Below, in pieces: positions 18,917 through 28,642 of a stretch of 64,000 bases of DNA; the stretch's first letter is position 1; the number at the start of each line of letters is the position of its first letter. Both the position numbers and the translations under genes were made by a program. The notes under the pieces were generated by a model. It was given only the letters and a program-made list of their open reading frames with translations, was not told where the DNA came from and ran no database searches. Source of the stretch: Shewanella aquimarina. Its GTDB lineage: Bacteria > Pseudomonadota > Gammaproteobacteria > Enterobacterales > Shewanellaceae. The stretch is from the NCBI RefSeq assembly GCF_023349185.1, contig NZ_JAKIKY010000005.1, positions 62,001-126,000 on the forward strand. The letters are read 5' to 3'.

Positions 18917-20785
18917 TTATTCTTCGAGTTCGGGCGAATAGACGCAAACGCGATTTCGGCCCTCATGCTTGGCACGATAGAGTGCCTTGTCTGCCTGGTC
19001 GACCAGCAGCTGAGTGTGCTGATCATCGACGATCACTTCGGCACAGATCCCGATACTGATGGTGAGCGGAATAGCCTGCTCTCCCCATGCCAGGGGTAAC
19101 TGACTGACAGTGCTGCGCATCAGCTCTGCCACCTGCTGAGCCCCGTCTGAGGAGGTGTTGGGCAGTATCATAGCAAACTCTTCGCCACCGAAACGTGACA
19201 CTAGATCACTTGGGCGCCTTAATTTTGCCTTTAACGCCTGGGCGATGCTCTTGAGTGTCTGATCCCCTGCCAGGTGGCCATAGGTATCATTGATCGCCTT
19301 GAAGTGGTCGATATCTATCATCAGGATCGCCAGCGGTGTCTGCTGGCGGCGACTCAGGCGGCCCTCGGCCTGCAGGCGTTTCTCGAAGGCGGCGCGATTT
19401 TTCACGCCTGTGAGACTATCGACCGTGTTTTGCTCGGTAAGTTTCTGGTTGGCCTCATTTAATTCTCGAAGTGCGATCTCGAGCTCTAGGGTGCGCTCCT
19501 GCACCATCTGTTCCAGGCGTTCGTTGGTGTCGGCCTCGGCCTTGAGGGCCTCTTCGCGGGCCTGGCGTATTCGCTGGGCCTGTAGCAGGGCCTCCTGCTG
19601 GATCTTGAGCTTGGCCTTGCGCTCATCGTTATAGCGGATCGCCAGCACGGCCGCCATAAAGACGATTTCGAAACTCAGGCCAACCATGATAGGCGTCTGG
19701 TGCATGATGGGCAGGTAGATGACCCCCAGGTACATCATGGCGGTGACGAAGGAGCCTATCAGCATCCCAGACCAGGCCAGGGTGTAGAGTCTGGCCAACT
19801 TATGGCCTCGCAGGCTCAGCAGCAGGGCGATGAGCATCAGTATGCTGGTGGTGATCAATACGGCGATGATATTGACCTTGAGCGCCACCGAGTAACTTAA
19901 AAAGGGCGTGATTAGCGTGAGCAACAAGCCGGTGGCGGCGCCGTAGCGACACACTCTCAGCATCTTGAGGTTATGGTACTTGAGCTGCAACACCTTCTCG
20001 GAAAACATCAGCACGAAGGTGAGGGCGATAGGGATCAGGATAGGCACCATGATCGCCTGTAAGACAGGCCAGTTGGGCCAGAGATACCTGAAGGAGAGGC
20101 CATGCAGGCTGGCGACCAACAGGGTCGCTGACAGCACATAGCCGGAATAGTAGCTGTAACTGTAGGAGCGCGAGGTGAGTGCGATAAACAGGCTAAACAG
20201 GCCAATCGCCATCAGGGCGCCCAGCTGGAATCCCTGGTAGAGGGACTGCGTCTCGGTGGCCTTGACGATATGGTCAGGCGACAGCAGCGAGATAGGCAGG
20301 TTGGCACTGCCCTTACTCTCTATCCGTATGTAGAAGGTGTGCACCCGCTCCGGCGTCAGCTCGAAACGGTAGAGAAAGTCATTGTTGATGATGGGGCGTT
20401 GACGGAAAGGCAGGCTGTCGCCCATCTCAAGATGCACCGTGGGTTGACCCGTCTGTAGGTGATACAGGTCTATCTTATCCAGGTGCGGGTTACCCAGCTT
20501 TAGATAGCGCCGTATATGACTCTGGGTCGCGTTATAGAGGCTGAACTTGACCCAGAAAGGTTTGACCCCAAGGTGCTGATTAAACTCAGGAGTCAGCCGC
20601 TGCCAGCGATGACTGCTCTGCTTGCTGACCTGCTCCAGCGTCGTAAGGCTGTCATCCTGAATATAATAGAGCCAGGAGGTGAGCTGGATCGACTGGTCTC
20701 TGTTAACTGCCAGCAGCGACTCCCCCTGGCTAAAGCCGGGGAAACTCAGGGTGATCAGCAGGAGCAATAGCTTAAATGGGCTCAT
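18917..20785 (-). CDS. Membrane diguanylate cyclase, 7TMR-DISM sensor plus GGDEF
   Basis: 622 residues. A signal peptide is followed by a periplasmic 7TMR-DISM extracellular type 2 beta domain (about 30-180). Seven membrane helices (about 185-390), a coiled coil (about 395-450) and a GGDEF domain come next. The catalytic loop is RFGGEEF (GGEEF 533-537), and an inhibitory I-site RPSD lies at 524-527, five residues ahead. It should make c-di-GMP with product inhibition. The ligand is unknown. Its ATG lies 14 bases inside the 3' end of tatD, so the two are likely co-transcribed. Confidence 0.92.
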   Translation of the reverse strand: MSPFKLLLLLITLSFPGFSQGESLLAVNRDQSIQLTSWLYYIQDDSLTTLEQVSKQSSHRWQRLTPEFNQHLGVKPFWVKFSLYNATQSHIRRYLKLGNPHLDKIDLYHLQTGQPTVHLEMGDSLPFRQRPIINNDFLYRFELTPERVHTFYIRIESKGSANLPISLLSPDHIVKATETQSLYQGFQLGALMAIGLFSLFIALTSRSYSYSYYSGYVLSATLLVASLHGLSFRYLWPNWPVLQAIMVPILIPIALTFVLMFSEKVLQLKYHNLKMLRVCRYGAATGLLLTLITPFLSYSVALKVNIIAVLITTSILMLIALLLSLRGHKLARLYTLAWSGMLIGSFVTAMMYLGVIYLPIMHQTPIMVGLSFEIVFMAAVLAIRYNDERKAKLKIQQEALLQAQRIRQAREEALKAEADTNERLEQMVQERTLELEIALRELNEANQKLTEQNTVDSLTGVKNRAAFEKRLQAEGRLSRRQQTPLAILMIDIDHFKAINDTYGHLAGDQTLKSIAQALKAKLRRPSDLVSRFGGEEFAMILPNTSSDGAQQVAELMRSTVSQLPLAWGEQAIPLTISIGICAEVIVDDQHTQLLVDQADKALYRAKHEGRNRVCVYSPELEE

Positions 20786-21581
20786 AGTCCTCTTCTATGC
20801 CGAAGAAGGCGCAGCTGTTGTGATAGGCCTGACGGGCAAAGGCCTGTTCAGACTCGCCCCTGAGATCGGCGATGACCCTGGCGATGTAAGGCAGGTACTG
20901 AGGTTTGTTTTTGCTCGATTTTGGCTTGGGACGCATGCTGCGGGGCAGCAGATAGGGACTGTCGGTCTCTATCATGATGCGATGACTTGGAATATCGGCC
21001 ACTAGTTTGGCAAGTTCCTGGCCACGGCGCTCATCACACACCCAGCCGGTGATCCCCAGGTGCAGATCCAGCTCGATATAGCGTTCCAGGCTGGCACGAT
21101 TGCCGGTAAAACAGTGCAGCAGGGCGCCCTTTAGCCGTGGGCGATAGGCCTGCAAGATGGCGGCAAAGTCCTCGTGGGCATCGCGCTCATGCATCAGTAC
21201 GGGCATATCGAGTTCGACGGCTAGGGCTAGCTGTGCCTCGAAGGCCTCACGCTGTTTCGGCCTGGGTGAGAAGTCGCGGTTATAGTCTAGGCCACACTCG
21301 CCGACGGCCACGACGCCGGCCTGCTTCGCTAGCTGGGTGAGCCGAGCGCTGCTGCTGGCATCCCACTCGCTAGCGTGGTGCGGATGCACTCCCGCCGTTG
21401 TGTAGAGGGCGTTTGGATAACGGGCGGCGCAGTCGATCGCCTGCTGACTCTCATCTAGGCTGGAGCCAATAACAATGAGCGGCGATACCCCTTGGGCCGC
21501 CGCATCACTGATTAGCGTGTCACACTCTTGTTCTAACGGGCTGCCAACCAGGTTGACAGCTATGTCTATGTAGCTGGGCAT
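20772..21581 (-). CDS. tatD: TatD family metal-dependent DNase
   Basis: 269 residues of the amidohydrolase TIM barrel. Signatures visible are AGVHPHHASEW, AVGECGLDYNRDFSPRPKQREAFEAQL, MHERDAHEDF, LHCFTG and IETDSPYLLPRSMRPK. TatD-type enzymes are Mg-dependent 3'-5' exonucleases; despite the name they are not part of the Tat translocon. Its start overlaps the upstream gene's stop by one base (TAATG), and the downstream cyclase overlaps it too, so this is a tight leftward operon. Confidence 0.94.
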   Translation of the reverse strand: MPSYIDIAVNLVGSPLEQECDTLISDAAAQGVSPLIVIGSSLDESQQAIDCAARYPNALYTTAGVHPHHASEWDASSSARLTQLAKQAGVVAVGECGLDYNRDFSPRPKQREAFEAQLALAVELDMPVLMHERDAHEDFAAILQAYRPRLKGALLHCFTGNRASLERYIELDLHLGITGWVCDERRGQELAKLVADIPSHRIMIETDSPYLLPRSMRPKPKSSKNKPQYLPYIARVIADLRGESEQAFARQAYHNSCAFFGIEEDYEPI

Positions 21582-22120
21582 TAGTCGATGCGCTTAACCC
21601 TGATAGTGGCGTTAGTGTCTTCTTTGCCCAAGAGGAAAGAACCTAGGGCGCCCTTCTCGATATATACGCTCTCACCCGCCTTAACCTTGAAGCGATTGGT
21701 GTCATTCTGTTTCCAGACCTGGCCATTGTCGAAGCTGATGGTCAGGATGCCACGGGGATTCTTCTTCACCGACTCGACCGTCATGACAATCTTTTCGACT
21801 TCGGTGACTTCTTCCTTATACACCTTACCGAAACTGGCTTCTGCCGAAGCGGGTGTGCTGGCTACGACGGTGGCCGCCTGTGGTGCAGGCTTAGGTTGTG
21901 GCGTCGGTGCGGACTTAGAGACGGGGGCGACATGTTTGCTGCTTTGCACCTTGTTGCCAACCTTGGCCGCCAGCTTGTCGTAGCAGATCAGCCTGTCTAG
22001 CTTGTCCTGTTTGGCCGCACATTGGCTGAGTTGCTGCTCGATACCGGCAGAGGCATTGAGTGAGAAGAGTAGAGTGGAGAGTGCTATCCAGCTGGTTGGT
22101 GCCGCAAAACTTAAGCGCAT
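21581..22120 (-). CDS. Exported hypothetical protein between tatC and tatD
   Basis: 179 residues with a signal peptide (cleavage after LNASAG, about 26). The mature N-terminus carries a two-Cys motif QCAAKQDKLDRLICYDKLA, seen at the start of many small periplasmic proteins. A low-complexity Pro/Ala/Thr linker (about 65-100) and a compact beta domain (ILTISFDNGQVWKQNDTNRFKVKAGESVYIEKG) follow, perhaps SH3-like. Function is unknown. It is translationally coupled to tatD and separated from tatC by a hairpin. Confidence 0.7.
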   Translation of the reverse strand: MRLSFAAPTSWIALSTLLFSLNASAGIEQQLSQCAAKQDKLDRLICYDKLAAKVGNKVQSSKHVAPVSKSAPTPQPKPAPQAATVVASTPASAEASFGKVYKEEVTEVEKIVMTVESVKKNPRGILTISFDNGQVWKQNDTNRFKVKAGESVYIEKGALGSFLLGKEDTNATIRVKRID

Positions 22121-22188
22121 AGAGAGTTCCTTTTTATTATGGAGGGCTCGCGGCGAGACAGGCAGGTGACGGGGTAAAAAATAACAAC

Positions 22189-22212
22189 AAGCTATCCGTT
22201 ACCGGATAGCTT
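22189..22212 (-). terminator. Hairpin after tatC
   Basis: AAGCTATCCG and CGGATAGCTT form a 10-bp perfect stem. Read leftward it is followed by TTGTTGTTATTTTTT. It likely ends or attenuates the ubi-tat transcript before the next gene. Confidence 0.75.
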
Positions 22213-22231
22213 GAAGCAAGATTCTGCGTTA

Positions 22232-22987
22232 TTACTCTGGGCTGTCTTGCTCGGAGAGCTCGTCTTCGTCAGAGTCCTTTTTACTGTAGAAACGCGCGGC
22301 AATCAATCCCCCCTCAAACAATATCAGCATAGGGACGGCCAACATGGTTTGCGAGATGATATCCGGCGGCGTTAACAGCATGCCGACGACGAAGGCGCCG
22401 ACAACAATATAGGGACGTTTCGCCCTGAGATCTTCAACCGTGGTGACTCCCGCCCAACAGAGAAGGATAACGGCGATCGGGATTTCGAATGCCAGACCGA
22501 AGGCGAAGAACAGCTTGAGCACGAAGCTTAGGTAGCTACTGATATCGGTCGCTACCTGTACCCCTTCGGGCGCCACGCTGGTAAAGAAGCCGAACACCAC
22601 GGGAAACACTATGTAGTAGGTGAAGGCGATACCCAGATAGAAGAGTAAGGTACTGCTCGCCAGTAGCGGCAGCATCAAACGCTTCTCATGCTTATAGAGG
22701 CCTGGCGCGATAAACGACCAGATCTGGTACAAGACATAGGGAATGGCGATAAAAAACGCCAGGATCAGCGTGAGCTTAAAGGGGGCGAAGAAGGGCGCGG
22801 CCACATCCGTCGCAATCATACTACTGGACTCGGGTAGCGCCTGCATAAGCGGCGTGGCCATGTAGTGATAGATATCGTTTGCCCAGTAGACCAGGCAGAT
22901 AAAGACCAGAAGGACACTGCCAATGGCCTTGAGCAACTTGTTGCGTAACTCAAGCAAGTGGCTGATTAACGGCTGCTGTTGCGACAT
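22232..22987 (-). CDS. tatC: Sec-independent protein translocase TatC
   Basis: 251 residues with six membrane helices. Family signatures are [13 protein letters not shown] at the N-terminus, the [14 protein letters not shown] region in the middle, and LTPPDIISQ near the end. TatC recognises the twin-arginine signal with TatB. The C-terminus is acidic ([12 protein letters not shown]). It follows tatB by 3 bases. The system exports folded cofactor proteins, which NosZ-type respiration needs. Confidence 0.97.
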   Translation of the reverse strand: MSQQQPLISHLLELRNKLLKAIGSVLLVFICLVYWANDIYHYMATPLMQALPESSSMIATDVAAPFFAPFKLTLILAFFIAIPYVLYQIWSFIAPGLYKHEKRLMLPLLASSTLLFYLGIAFTYYIVFPVVFGFFTSVAPEGVQVATDISSYLSFVLKLFFAFGLAFEIPIAVILLCWAGVTTVEDLRAKRPYIVVGAFVVGMLLTPPDIISQTMLAVPMLILFEGGLIAARFYSKKDSDEDELSEQDSPE

Positions 22988-22990
22988 GAA

Positions 22991-23389
22991 CTACCCGTCA
23001 GATTTTTCGGTTGAATTGCTGGCCTTGGCTGTCGTGGTCGCTGCAGGTTTCGCCTCGCTGCTGGCATTGTCGCTGCCAGTGGCAATATCTTCTACCTTAT
23101 AGGGACGATTAACAGATTGGGCTGCTTCTTTTAATTGATCGATTGAATCCTGTAACTCGGGGGAGAGGTTTTTCAGGCCCTGGTTTTCTGCCTTCTTGAG
23201 ATCGGCATGTAGCTGCTCAATCTTAAGCTCTTGCTCCAACTCATCTTTTACCGAGTTAGCCATGCGTTTCATGGCACGAATCCAGCCTGTAATTGAGCGC
23301 ACTGCGACCGGTAGTCTTTCGGGGCCGAGTACAACCAGCCCCAAAATACCAATCAACAGCAGCTCCATAAAGCCGATACCGTCGAACAT
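22991..23389 (-). CDS. tatB: Sec-independent protein translocase TatB
   Basis: 132 residues. A short N-terminal membrane helix starts [27 protein letters not shown], with the conserved Glu in the helix and GPERLP hinge of TatB. An amphipathic helix and a long charged helical region follow. The C-terminal tail is low-complexity Ala/Thr/Ser (about 105-132). It sits between tatA and tatC with minimal spacing. Confidence 0.96.
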   Translation of the reverse strand: MFDGIGFMELLLIGILGLVVLGPERLPVAVRSITGWIRAMKRMANSVKDELEQELKIEQLHADLKKAENQGLKNLSPELQDSIDQLKEAAQSVNRPYKVEDIATGSDNASSEAKPAATTTAKASNSTEKSDG

Positions 23390-23395
23390 AAGGAA

Positions 23396-23626
23396 TTACG
23401 CCTGTTCTTTATCCTTGGACTCAGTCTTTTTTTCTTCAGTCTGAGCAGTTTTTTCTGCGCTAGTGTCTTCGATTGCCTTCTTCTCTTCTTCAGAAGACAT
23501 GGCATTCTTGAAGCCCTTAACAGCACCGCCGAGGTCACCACCTAAAGAGCGCAATTTCTTAGTTCCGAAAAGCAAAACAACAATTAAAGCAATGATAAGA
23601 AGTTGCCAAATACTGATGCCACCCAT
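23396..23626 (-). CDS. tatA: Sec-independent protein translocase TatA
   Basis: 76 residues: [25 protein letters not shown] is the TatA membrane helix and FGTKKL hinge. The amphipathic helix [15 protein letters not shown] and a highly charged Glu/Lys tail follow. It forms the size-variable translocation pore. First of tatABC, it lies about 60 bases after ubiB with its own GGAAAG ribosome site. Confidence 0.96.
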   Translation of the reverse strand: MGGISIWQLLIIALIVVLLFGTKKLRSLGGDLGGAVKGFKNAMSSEEEKKAIEDTSAEKTAQTEEKKTESKDKEQA

Positions 23627-23686
23627 GTAACTTTCCTCTTGATGTAATACTGGTTCTATTATGAACCTTTGGTTATTTAGTGCTAG

Positions 23687-25336
23687 CTAAAATTTGCGAT
23701 TCTTTGGTCTAGATCGCCATCCGAGTAACCAGAAGGTTGCACCGATGCCGATACAAGCATAAGAGGCCCATAGTGTAGCGTCTTGAGAAAACAAAATACT
23801 GCCACAGATCACTAAAACTGCTGATGTGATCAAAAGGTAGTTGCTTTTATGGGCTTTTTGTTGCTGCTTTAGGTAGCGATCAAGCAGTTGATTCTGGCTA
23901 TTGACGAAATTTTTGCCCATTTTCAGGTTGTCATACACCAGTTCAGGCAGCTCTGGCAGCTTATCTGTCCAGTAGGGGAACTGCTTCTTGATCTTCTTCG
24001 CCATGCCAACAGGGCCCATCTGCTCGGCCATCCAGCCTTCGAGGAAAGGCTTGGCGGTCTTCCAGAGATCCAGCTGAGGGTAGAGCTGACGTCCCAGGCC
24101 CTCGATATAGAGCAGGGTCTTCTCCAGCAACACCAACTGAGGCTGTACCACCATGTCGAAGCGGCGCGCGGTGCGAAACAGCTCCAGCAGTACATGGCCG
24201 AAGGAGATCTCATCCAGCGGCTTGTTAAACATGGGCTCGCACACAACCTTTATCGCCTGCTCGAAGGCCACTAAGTCGGTGTCGGCGGCTACCCAGCCTG
24301 ACTCGATATAGAGCTGGGCGATGCGGGTATAGTCGCGGTTGAAGAAGGCCAGGAAGTTCTCCGCTAGGTAGCGCTTATCCTGCTCCGACAGGGTGCCCAT
24401 GATGCCGCAGTCCAGCCCTATGTAGAAGGGATCTTCCGGATGCTCTGTGCTGACAAAGATGTTGCCCGGATGCATGTCGGCATGGAAGAAGTTGTCGCGA
24501 AACACCTGGGTAAAGAACAGCTCGACGCCGCGCTCTGCCAGCAGCTTGAGGTTAGTGCCCTGGGCCTCTAGCGCCGCCCTGTCTGACACGGGCACGCCAT
24601 AGATGCGTTCCATGACGATGAGGCGGGTAAAGCAAAATTCTTCATACATCTTAGGGATGTAGAGGGCACCCGAGTCGATGAAGTTGTTTCTCAGCTTGAT
24701 GGCGTTCAGAGCCTCGAGCTTAAGGTTAAGCTCACCCTCTATGGTGGTGCGATAGTCTTCCACCACCTCGGCGGGGCGCAGGCGGTTGCCATGGCCTAAC
24801 AGGGTCTCTAACACCTGGGCGCTCTGGCTCATCAGCAGCAGGTCGGCATGGACCTTCTCCTCCACATTGGGTCTGAGCACCTTGAGCACCACCTCTTCGC
24901 CGTTAGACTTGAGGGTCGCGGTATGGACCTGAGAGATCGATGCCGAGGCCAGTGGCGTGTCGTCGAAATTGTCGAAGTAGGTCTCTATGGGGGCGCCGAG
25001 TTCGGCCTCTATCTGGGCGCGGGCGATGGCGGAGTCGAAGGGGGGCACCCTGTCTTGCAGCATGGCCAGCTCTTCGGCCCATTCGTCACTCAGCAGATCG
25101 CGGCGGGTCGACAGCATCTGACCAAACTTGATGTAGACGGGGCCCAGCTCCTGCATCGCCAGCTTGAGACGCTCGCCGCCCACCTTGTCTTTATGTTGGT
25201 TTGTTAACCAGAAGAAACTCCAGCGTAGCAGCCTGAAATACCAGGGTTTGAGCTTAGCGGGGATAAGATCATCCAGACCATATTGAAGCACCGTCTTTAC
25301 GACTTGGTATGCGCGCCGCATGCTTTTGATTGTCAT
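23687..25336 (-). CDS. ubiB: Ubiquinone biosynthesis accessory kinase-like protein UbiB
   Basis: 549 residues of the ABC1/ADCK/UbiB atypical kinase family. The KxGQ-type motif is [11 protein letters not shown]. The Ala-rich nucleotide loop is [11 protein letters not shown], the lysine is in VVLKVLRPN, and the catalytic segment is [11 protein letters not shown] with GLDCGIMG as the DFG equivalent. Two membrane helices close the C-terminus. It supports coenzyme Q assembly at the membrane. Its ATG overlaps the ubiJ stop by 4 bases. Confidence 0.96.
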   Translation of the reverse strand: MTIKSMRRAYQVVKTVLQYGLDDLIPAKLKPWYFRLLRWSFFWLTNQHKDKVGGERLKLAMQELGPVYIKFGQMLSTRRDLLSDEWAEELAMLQDRVPPFDSAIARAQIEAELGAPIETYFDNFDDTPLASASISQVHTATLKSNGEEVVLKVLRPNVEEKVHADLLLMSQSAQVLETLLGHGNRLRPAEVVEDYRTTIEGELNLKLEALNAIKLRNNFIDSGALYIPKMYEEFCFTRLIVMERIYGVPVSDRAALEAQGTNLKLLAERGVELFFTQVFRDNFFHADMHPGNIFVSTEHPEDPFYIGLDCGIMGTLSEQDKRYLAENFLAFFNRDYTRIAQLYIESGWVAADTDLVAFEQAIKVVCEPMFNKPLDEISFGHVLLELFRTARRFDMVVQPQLVLLEKTLLYIEGLGRQLYPQLDLWKTAKPFLEGWMAEQMGPVGMAKKIKKQFPYWTDKLPELPELVYDNLKMGKNFVNSQNQLLDRYLKQQQKAHKSNYLLITSAVLVICGSILFSQDATLWASYACIGIGATFWLLGWRSRPKNRKF

Positions 25337-25956
25337 CTGTTGCTGTTTGCCTTGTTTATGAGTCGCTCAATCCGTTGGCTTAAGGCGTTGGTATCGGCCT
25401 CAAGTTGCTCGATTCTATCACTAAAATGCACAAGTTCTATCTTGTGGGGGCTCAGGCGATATTCTTCTGTTGCCAGCTGGCCCATATGATCCCAGCTCTT
25501 GCTCAGCACCTGCCCCAGCTGTTGTTTCAGCTGCTTGGCGCCTTGGGTGAGCAGGTGAGTCGGTGCGTCGCCTATGTAACGCGACAGAGGCTCGGCGAAA
25601 TCGAACTCCACCTGCTGCATGAAGTGGCTAAAGCTCTGTAGCAGGTTGAGATCCCCTTCAAGGGTCAGCTTGTCTTGCTTGATCAGCTCGGTAAGGTTGG
25701 CGCCTTCGGTCAGCCGGTAAAGGGTGGTCAGGTCGGCATTCACCTTAGTGGTTACTTCGCCATCATAATGGCTAAAGACCTGAATCTCTTTGGCAAAGAG
25801 TAGATAGATGGGCCAGCCCAGTTGGCTGAGTTCGAGGCAGAGTACCCGCCCCTGCAGGTTGTGGAGCTTGGCGTAGGCGCCGGGGGACTGCTGAGTCACT
25901 TTTTTGAGTGCGGTTTCGAGGGCCGCACAGATCAGCAATGCAATTTCACGTTTCAT
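25333..25956 (-). CDS. ubiJ: Ubiquinone biosynthesis accessory factor UbiJ (SCP2 domain)
   Basis: 207 residues. The N-terminal SCP2-like lipid-binding domain (about 15-110) includes [48 protein letters not shown]-terminal coiled coil ([22 protein letters not shown]) follows. UbiJ with UbiK scaffolds the soluble Ubi complex that hydroxylates and methylates ubiquinone precursors. It is in the order ubiE-ubiJ-ubiB as in E. coli. In E. coli the sRNA EsrE overlaps this gene's 3' part; I cannot judge that here. Confidence 0.93.
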   Translation of the reverse strand: MKREIALLICAALETALKKVTQQSPGAYAKLHNLQGRVLCLELSQLGWPIYLLFAKEIQVFSHYDGEVTTKVNADLTTLYRLTEGANLTELIKQDKLTLEGDLNLLQSFSHFMQQVEFDFAEPLSRYIGDAPTHLLTQGAKQLKQQLGQVLSKSWDHMGQLATEEYRLSPHKIELVHFSDRIEQLEADTNALSQRIERLINKANSNR

Positions 25957-26115
25957 GCGTTACCTAAGACCTGTGAATCGTTGGCTGCTGGGCTCGCCAT
26001 TAAATATGACGGCGCAAATGTGTCGCTATTCTACACTAAACTGGCGGTAAAAGGGCTAAGGATAAAGCTAATTTATTCAGTAGGATTTGGGGTGTGTGGG
26101 CAAGGAAGAGCTAGC

Positions 26116-26146
26116 AAATAAAAAGGCCCCGAATGTGTGGGGCCTC
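26116..26146 (-). terminator. Intrinsic terminator after ubiE
   Basis: GGCCCC-GAATGTGT-GGGGCC stem. In the leftward direction it is followed by TTTTTATTT. It separates ubiE from ubiJ, so ubiJ likely has its own promoter. Confidence 0.8.
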
Positions 26147-26178
26147 TTGCGGTATCAGTATAGGTATCAGCGCCTGTA

Positions 26179-26934
26179 TTAGAACTTGTAACCCTTGTGC
26201 AGGGCGACGATACCGTCGGTCATGTTGGTGTATTCCACCTGCTCGAAGCCGGCATCGACCATCATCTGTTTCAGGGTCTCCTGGTCCGGATGCATACGGA
26301 TAGATTCGGCCAGATACTCATAGCTGCCGGCATCCTGGGTGATGATATCGCCCATCTTAGGCAGCACCTTGAAGCTGTAGATGTCGTAAATTTTACGCAT
26401 CAGATCATGCTGTGGCTTAGAAAACTCCAGGATCAGCAGCTTGCCGCCTGGCTTAAGCACGCGCAGCATAGAGCGAATGGCCGCATCTTTGTCGGTCACG
26501 TTACGCAGGCCGAAGGCGATGGTGATGATGTCGAAATGGTTGTCAGGGAAAGGCAGCGCCTCGGCATTTGCCTGCACATAGTTGACGTTACCCACCACAC
26601 CACGGTTGCGCAGCTTTTCGCGGCCCACCTTCAACATAGAGTCGTTGATATCGGCTAGGGTCACCTGGCCTGTGTTGCCCACGATATGAGAGAACTTAGC
26701 GGTAAGATCGCCTGTGCCACCGGCGAGATCCAATACCTTCATGCCTGGACGCGCCCCCGCACTCTCAATGGTAAAACGCTTCCAGAGACGGTGAATACCA
26801 AAGGACATAACATCGTTCATGATGTCGTATTTGGCGGCGACCGAGTGAAATACGTCGGCAACCAGATCTGCCTTCTTCTCTGCTTCGACCGTCTTATATC
26901 CAAAGTGGGTACTGTTTGAGCTGCCCTCTGACAT
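26179..26934 (-). CDS. ubiE: Ubiquinone/menaquinone C-methyltransferase UbiE
   Basis: 251 residues. SAM-binding motif I is [15 protein letters not shown]. UbiE signatures are [20 protein letters not shown] at the N-terminus and [34 protein letters not shown] in the middle. It methylates the ring of both demethylmenaquinone and the ubiquinone precursor. Both quinones matter in Shewanella respiration. It is first of the leftward ubi-tat block but has its own terminator. Confidence 0.97.
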   Translation of the reverse strand: MSEGSSNSTHFGYKTVEAEKKADLVADVFHSVAAKYDIMNDVMSFGIHRLWKRFTIESAGARPGMKVLDLAGGTGDLTAKFSHIVGNTGQVTLADINDSMLKVGREKLRNRGVVGNVNYVQANAEALPFPDNHFDIITIAFGLRNVTDKDAAIRSMLRVLKPGGKLLILEFSKPQHDLMRKIYDIYSFKVLPKMGDIITQDAGSYEYLAESIRMHPDQETLKQMMVDAGFEQVEYTNMTDGIVALHKGYKF

Positions 26935-27134
26935 TACTGGCTTCCTATTTATTGCTGCTGTTAACCGCGAGTGTAAGTGATTGACACAATTTGCTGAATC
27001 ATTGGTCTATCACTCTGTGATCGATGTAAATAATCCGCGCACAATTAATCGAAAAATGCGTGATAGCGCAGAGTTTAAAAATGTGGAGCGCATTACAGCA
27101 TAATATTAGCAATATGCCAAATGCGCCGAATGAC

Positions 27135-28178
27135 TTACCCCAGGGGGTGTTGTGCCAGTCGTCCCTGAATATAGGCGTAGATAAGCTCGCCGATGCTCTG
27201 GCCCGTTTCCCGTCGTCCCGCCTCGACACCGGCCACGTGACAGCTGGGGGCCGCCTCGGCCAGATGCAGGTAGGCGGCTGGGGTCTTGCTGGCCACCTGA
27301 TTCACATAATAGAGGGCATCGAGCAGGGGGATGCCAGCGGCCGTCGAGGCGCTGCTGGGCATATTGATGATGGCGTCGAGATCCAGCTCCAGCGCCACCG
27401 GCAGATCGCTACCGTTAAGATCATCGACTATCGTCTTCAGGGCCTGCTCCAGGCTGATTTCTCGTCTCACCCAGATGGCCTGCAGCGTGTGCCACTTGCC
27501 GCCGAAGGCACTCAGCTGCTCCAGGGTCTGTTGACTGTTTTTCAGCTCATGCAGCCCCAGCACATGGTAGTGCCCCAGGGCGCCACTGGCCGCGGCGTAG
27601 CTGAAACCATTGCCGCTGTGACGGCCCTCTCTGGGGCGAAAGTCTGAGTGGGGATCCAGGTTAACTGCCGCTACCATTTTACCTGTCGCCTGCTTGGTGG
27701 CCATCAAGAGGCCATAGGCGTTGTTATGCCCACCGCCGATCACTATCGGCTCCAGGCCTGCCGTCATGATCTGGCTGACGATGTCGATCACTCTGTCATC
27801 GAGTCGTTCGACCTTGTCCCTCAGGGCCTGCGCGCTGCTGCCCTCTGGCAGTTGTAGATCGTCTGTGGCTATCTGGCCCAGCACCATGCTGTGGCTGCCG
27901 TCGAGAAACTGATTCGACTGGAAGTTACAAAACTGCGCCATGGCGGCCTCGAATCCGTCTACGGCGCCGCCGCGCCCCAGGTTGGCCCTGGGGCCGATAT
28001 CTTCGCCTATGCCTAAGATGACGAAGCGCACCCCGTCGGCCTTGGCCTTTGCCAGCTGCTCGCCGAGCGGCGCCTTGCCTTCATAACAGTGCAGGGTCTG
28101 GCCTATCTTGGTCTCACCTTCGCGCTTGGCGACAAAGCCCTGGCAACGCTCGGCGGTAAATGGAATTAGGGTTTGCAT
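27135..28178 (-). CDS. hutG: Arginase-fold ureohydrolase, probable formimidoylglutamase
   Basis: About 347 residues from the ATG at 28178; a TTG ten codons earlier is open but has no ribosome site. The binuclear Mn motifs are present: VIGGGHNNAYG, NLDPHSDFR (DxHxD form with Pro) and ALELDLDAI. The C-terminal EAAPSCHVAGVEAGRRETGQSIGELIYAYI is typical of the branch annotated HutG in Shewanella. It would split N-formimidoyl-glutamate to glutamate and formamide in histidine breakdown. No other hut gene lies nearby, so agmatinase-like activity is not excluded. Confidence 0.75.
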   Translation of the reverse strand: MQTLIPFTAERCQGFVAKREGETKIGQTLHCYEGKAPLGEQLAKAKADGVRFVILGIGEDIGPRANLGRGGAVDGFEAAMAQFCNFQSNQFLDGSHSMVLGQIATDDLQLPEGSSAQALRDKVERLDDRVIDIVSQIMTAGLEPIVIGGGHNNAYGLLMATKQATGKMVAAVNLDPHSDFRPREGRHSGNGFSYAAASGALGHYHVLGLHELKNSQQTLEQLSAFGGKWHTLQAIWVRREISLEQALKTIVDDLNGSDLPVALELDLDAIINMPSSASTAAGIPLLDALYYVNQVASKTPAAYLHLAEAAPSCHVAGVEAGRRETGQSIGELIYAYIQGRLAQHPLG

Positions 28179-28285
28179 TATGGGTTCTGTTTTTTGTTGT
28201 TGATGCAAAGGTGGGGTAATTTTAATGGATAATATTTAGAAAAGTTTGATTTTTTTGTGGGCTGCACAAAATACAGGTTTTTCTG

Positions 28286-28400
28286 AGTAGCCTCTACCCG
28301 AATGTTTGCTGGGGAAATGTTTGAAGGTCTCACCTTCATGGCAACCTATCACCTGCGGTGGGCTTATGTGCAAACACTATTTTGGCACGCTGTGAATATG
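28286..28400. repeat. Structured repeat, copy 1 (left part, interrupted by the IS)
   Basis: Bases here align by eye with copies 2 and 3: the CCGAATGTTTG stretch, then the hairpin GAAGGTCTCACCTTC, then a CCTGCGGTGGGC segment. Similarity fades toward the IS left end. The right-hand part of a copy (...TTTACACTGGGTATCTAACGTC at about 29791-29813) reappears just beyond the IS, suggesting that the element landed inside copy 1. Confidence 0.5.
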
Positions 28401-28403
28401 TAT

Positions 28404-28642
28404 ATGGACACCTCGGATAGATCAAACATTTTGTGAGTAACAGAAAGTAATACTGCGTACGTATATCCGACCTGTTTGTGAGCATCTTCGTGCTCTGGCC
28501 TTAATGAGAACCGCGCCTTCGCTGCTTATCGTCCCTTCGGTGTTACAACACCTTATATTCTCTCAGCATTTTCGAAGGCCGGTATTACCTGTTACTTCAT
28601 TAATTGTGTTCGGTTTTTCGGGTATGTAATTGCTCTTGTTGT
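28404..28642 (-). ncRNA. Candidate bridge/seek RNA segment of the IS1111 element
   Basis: This 239-base stretch between the transposase stop and the left inverted repeat has no gene. In IS1111 elements the guide RNA comes from this position. Visible hairpins are GGTGTTACAACACC (28539-28552) and GAGCA-TCTTCG-TGCTC (28480-28495). Location follows known family biology; transcript boundaries and guide loops are not determined. Confidence 0.4.
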
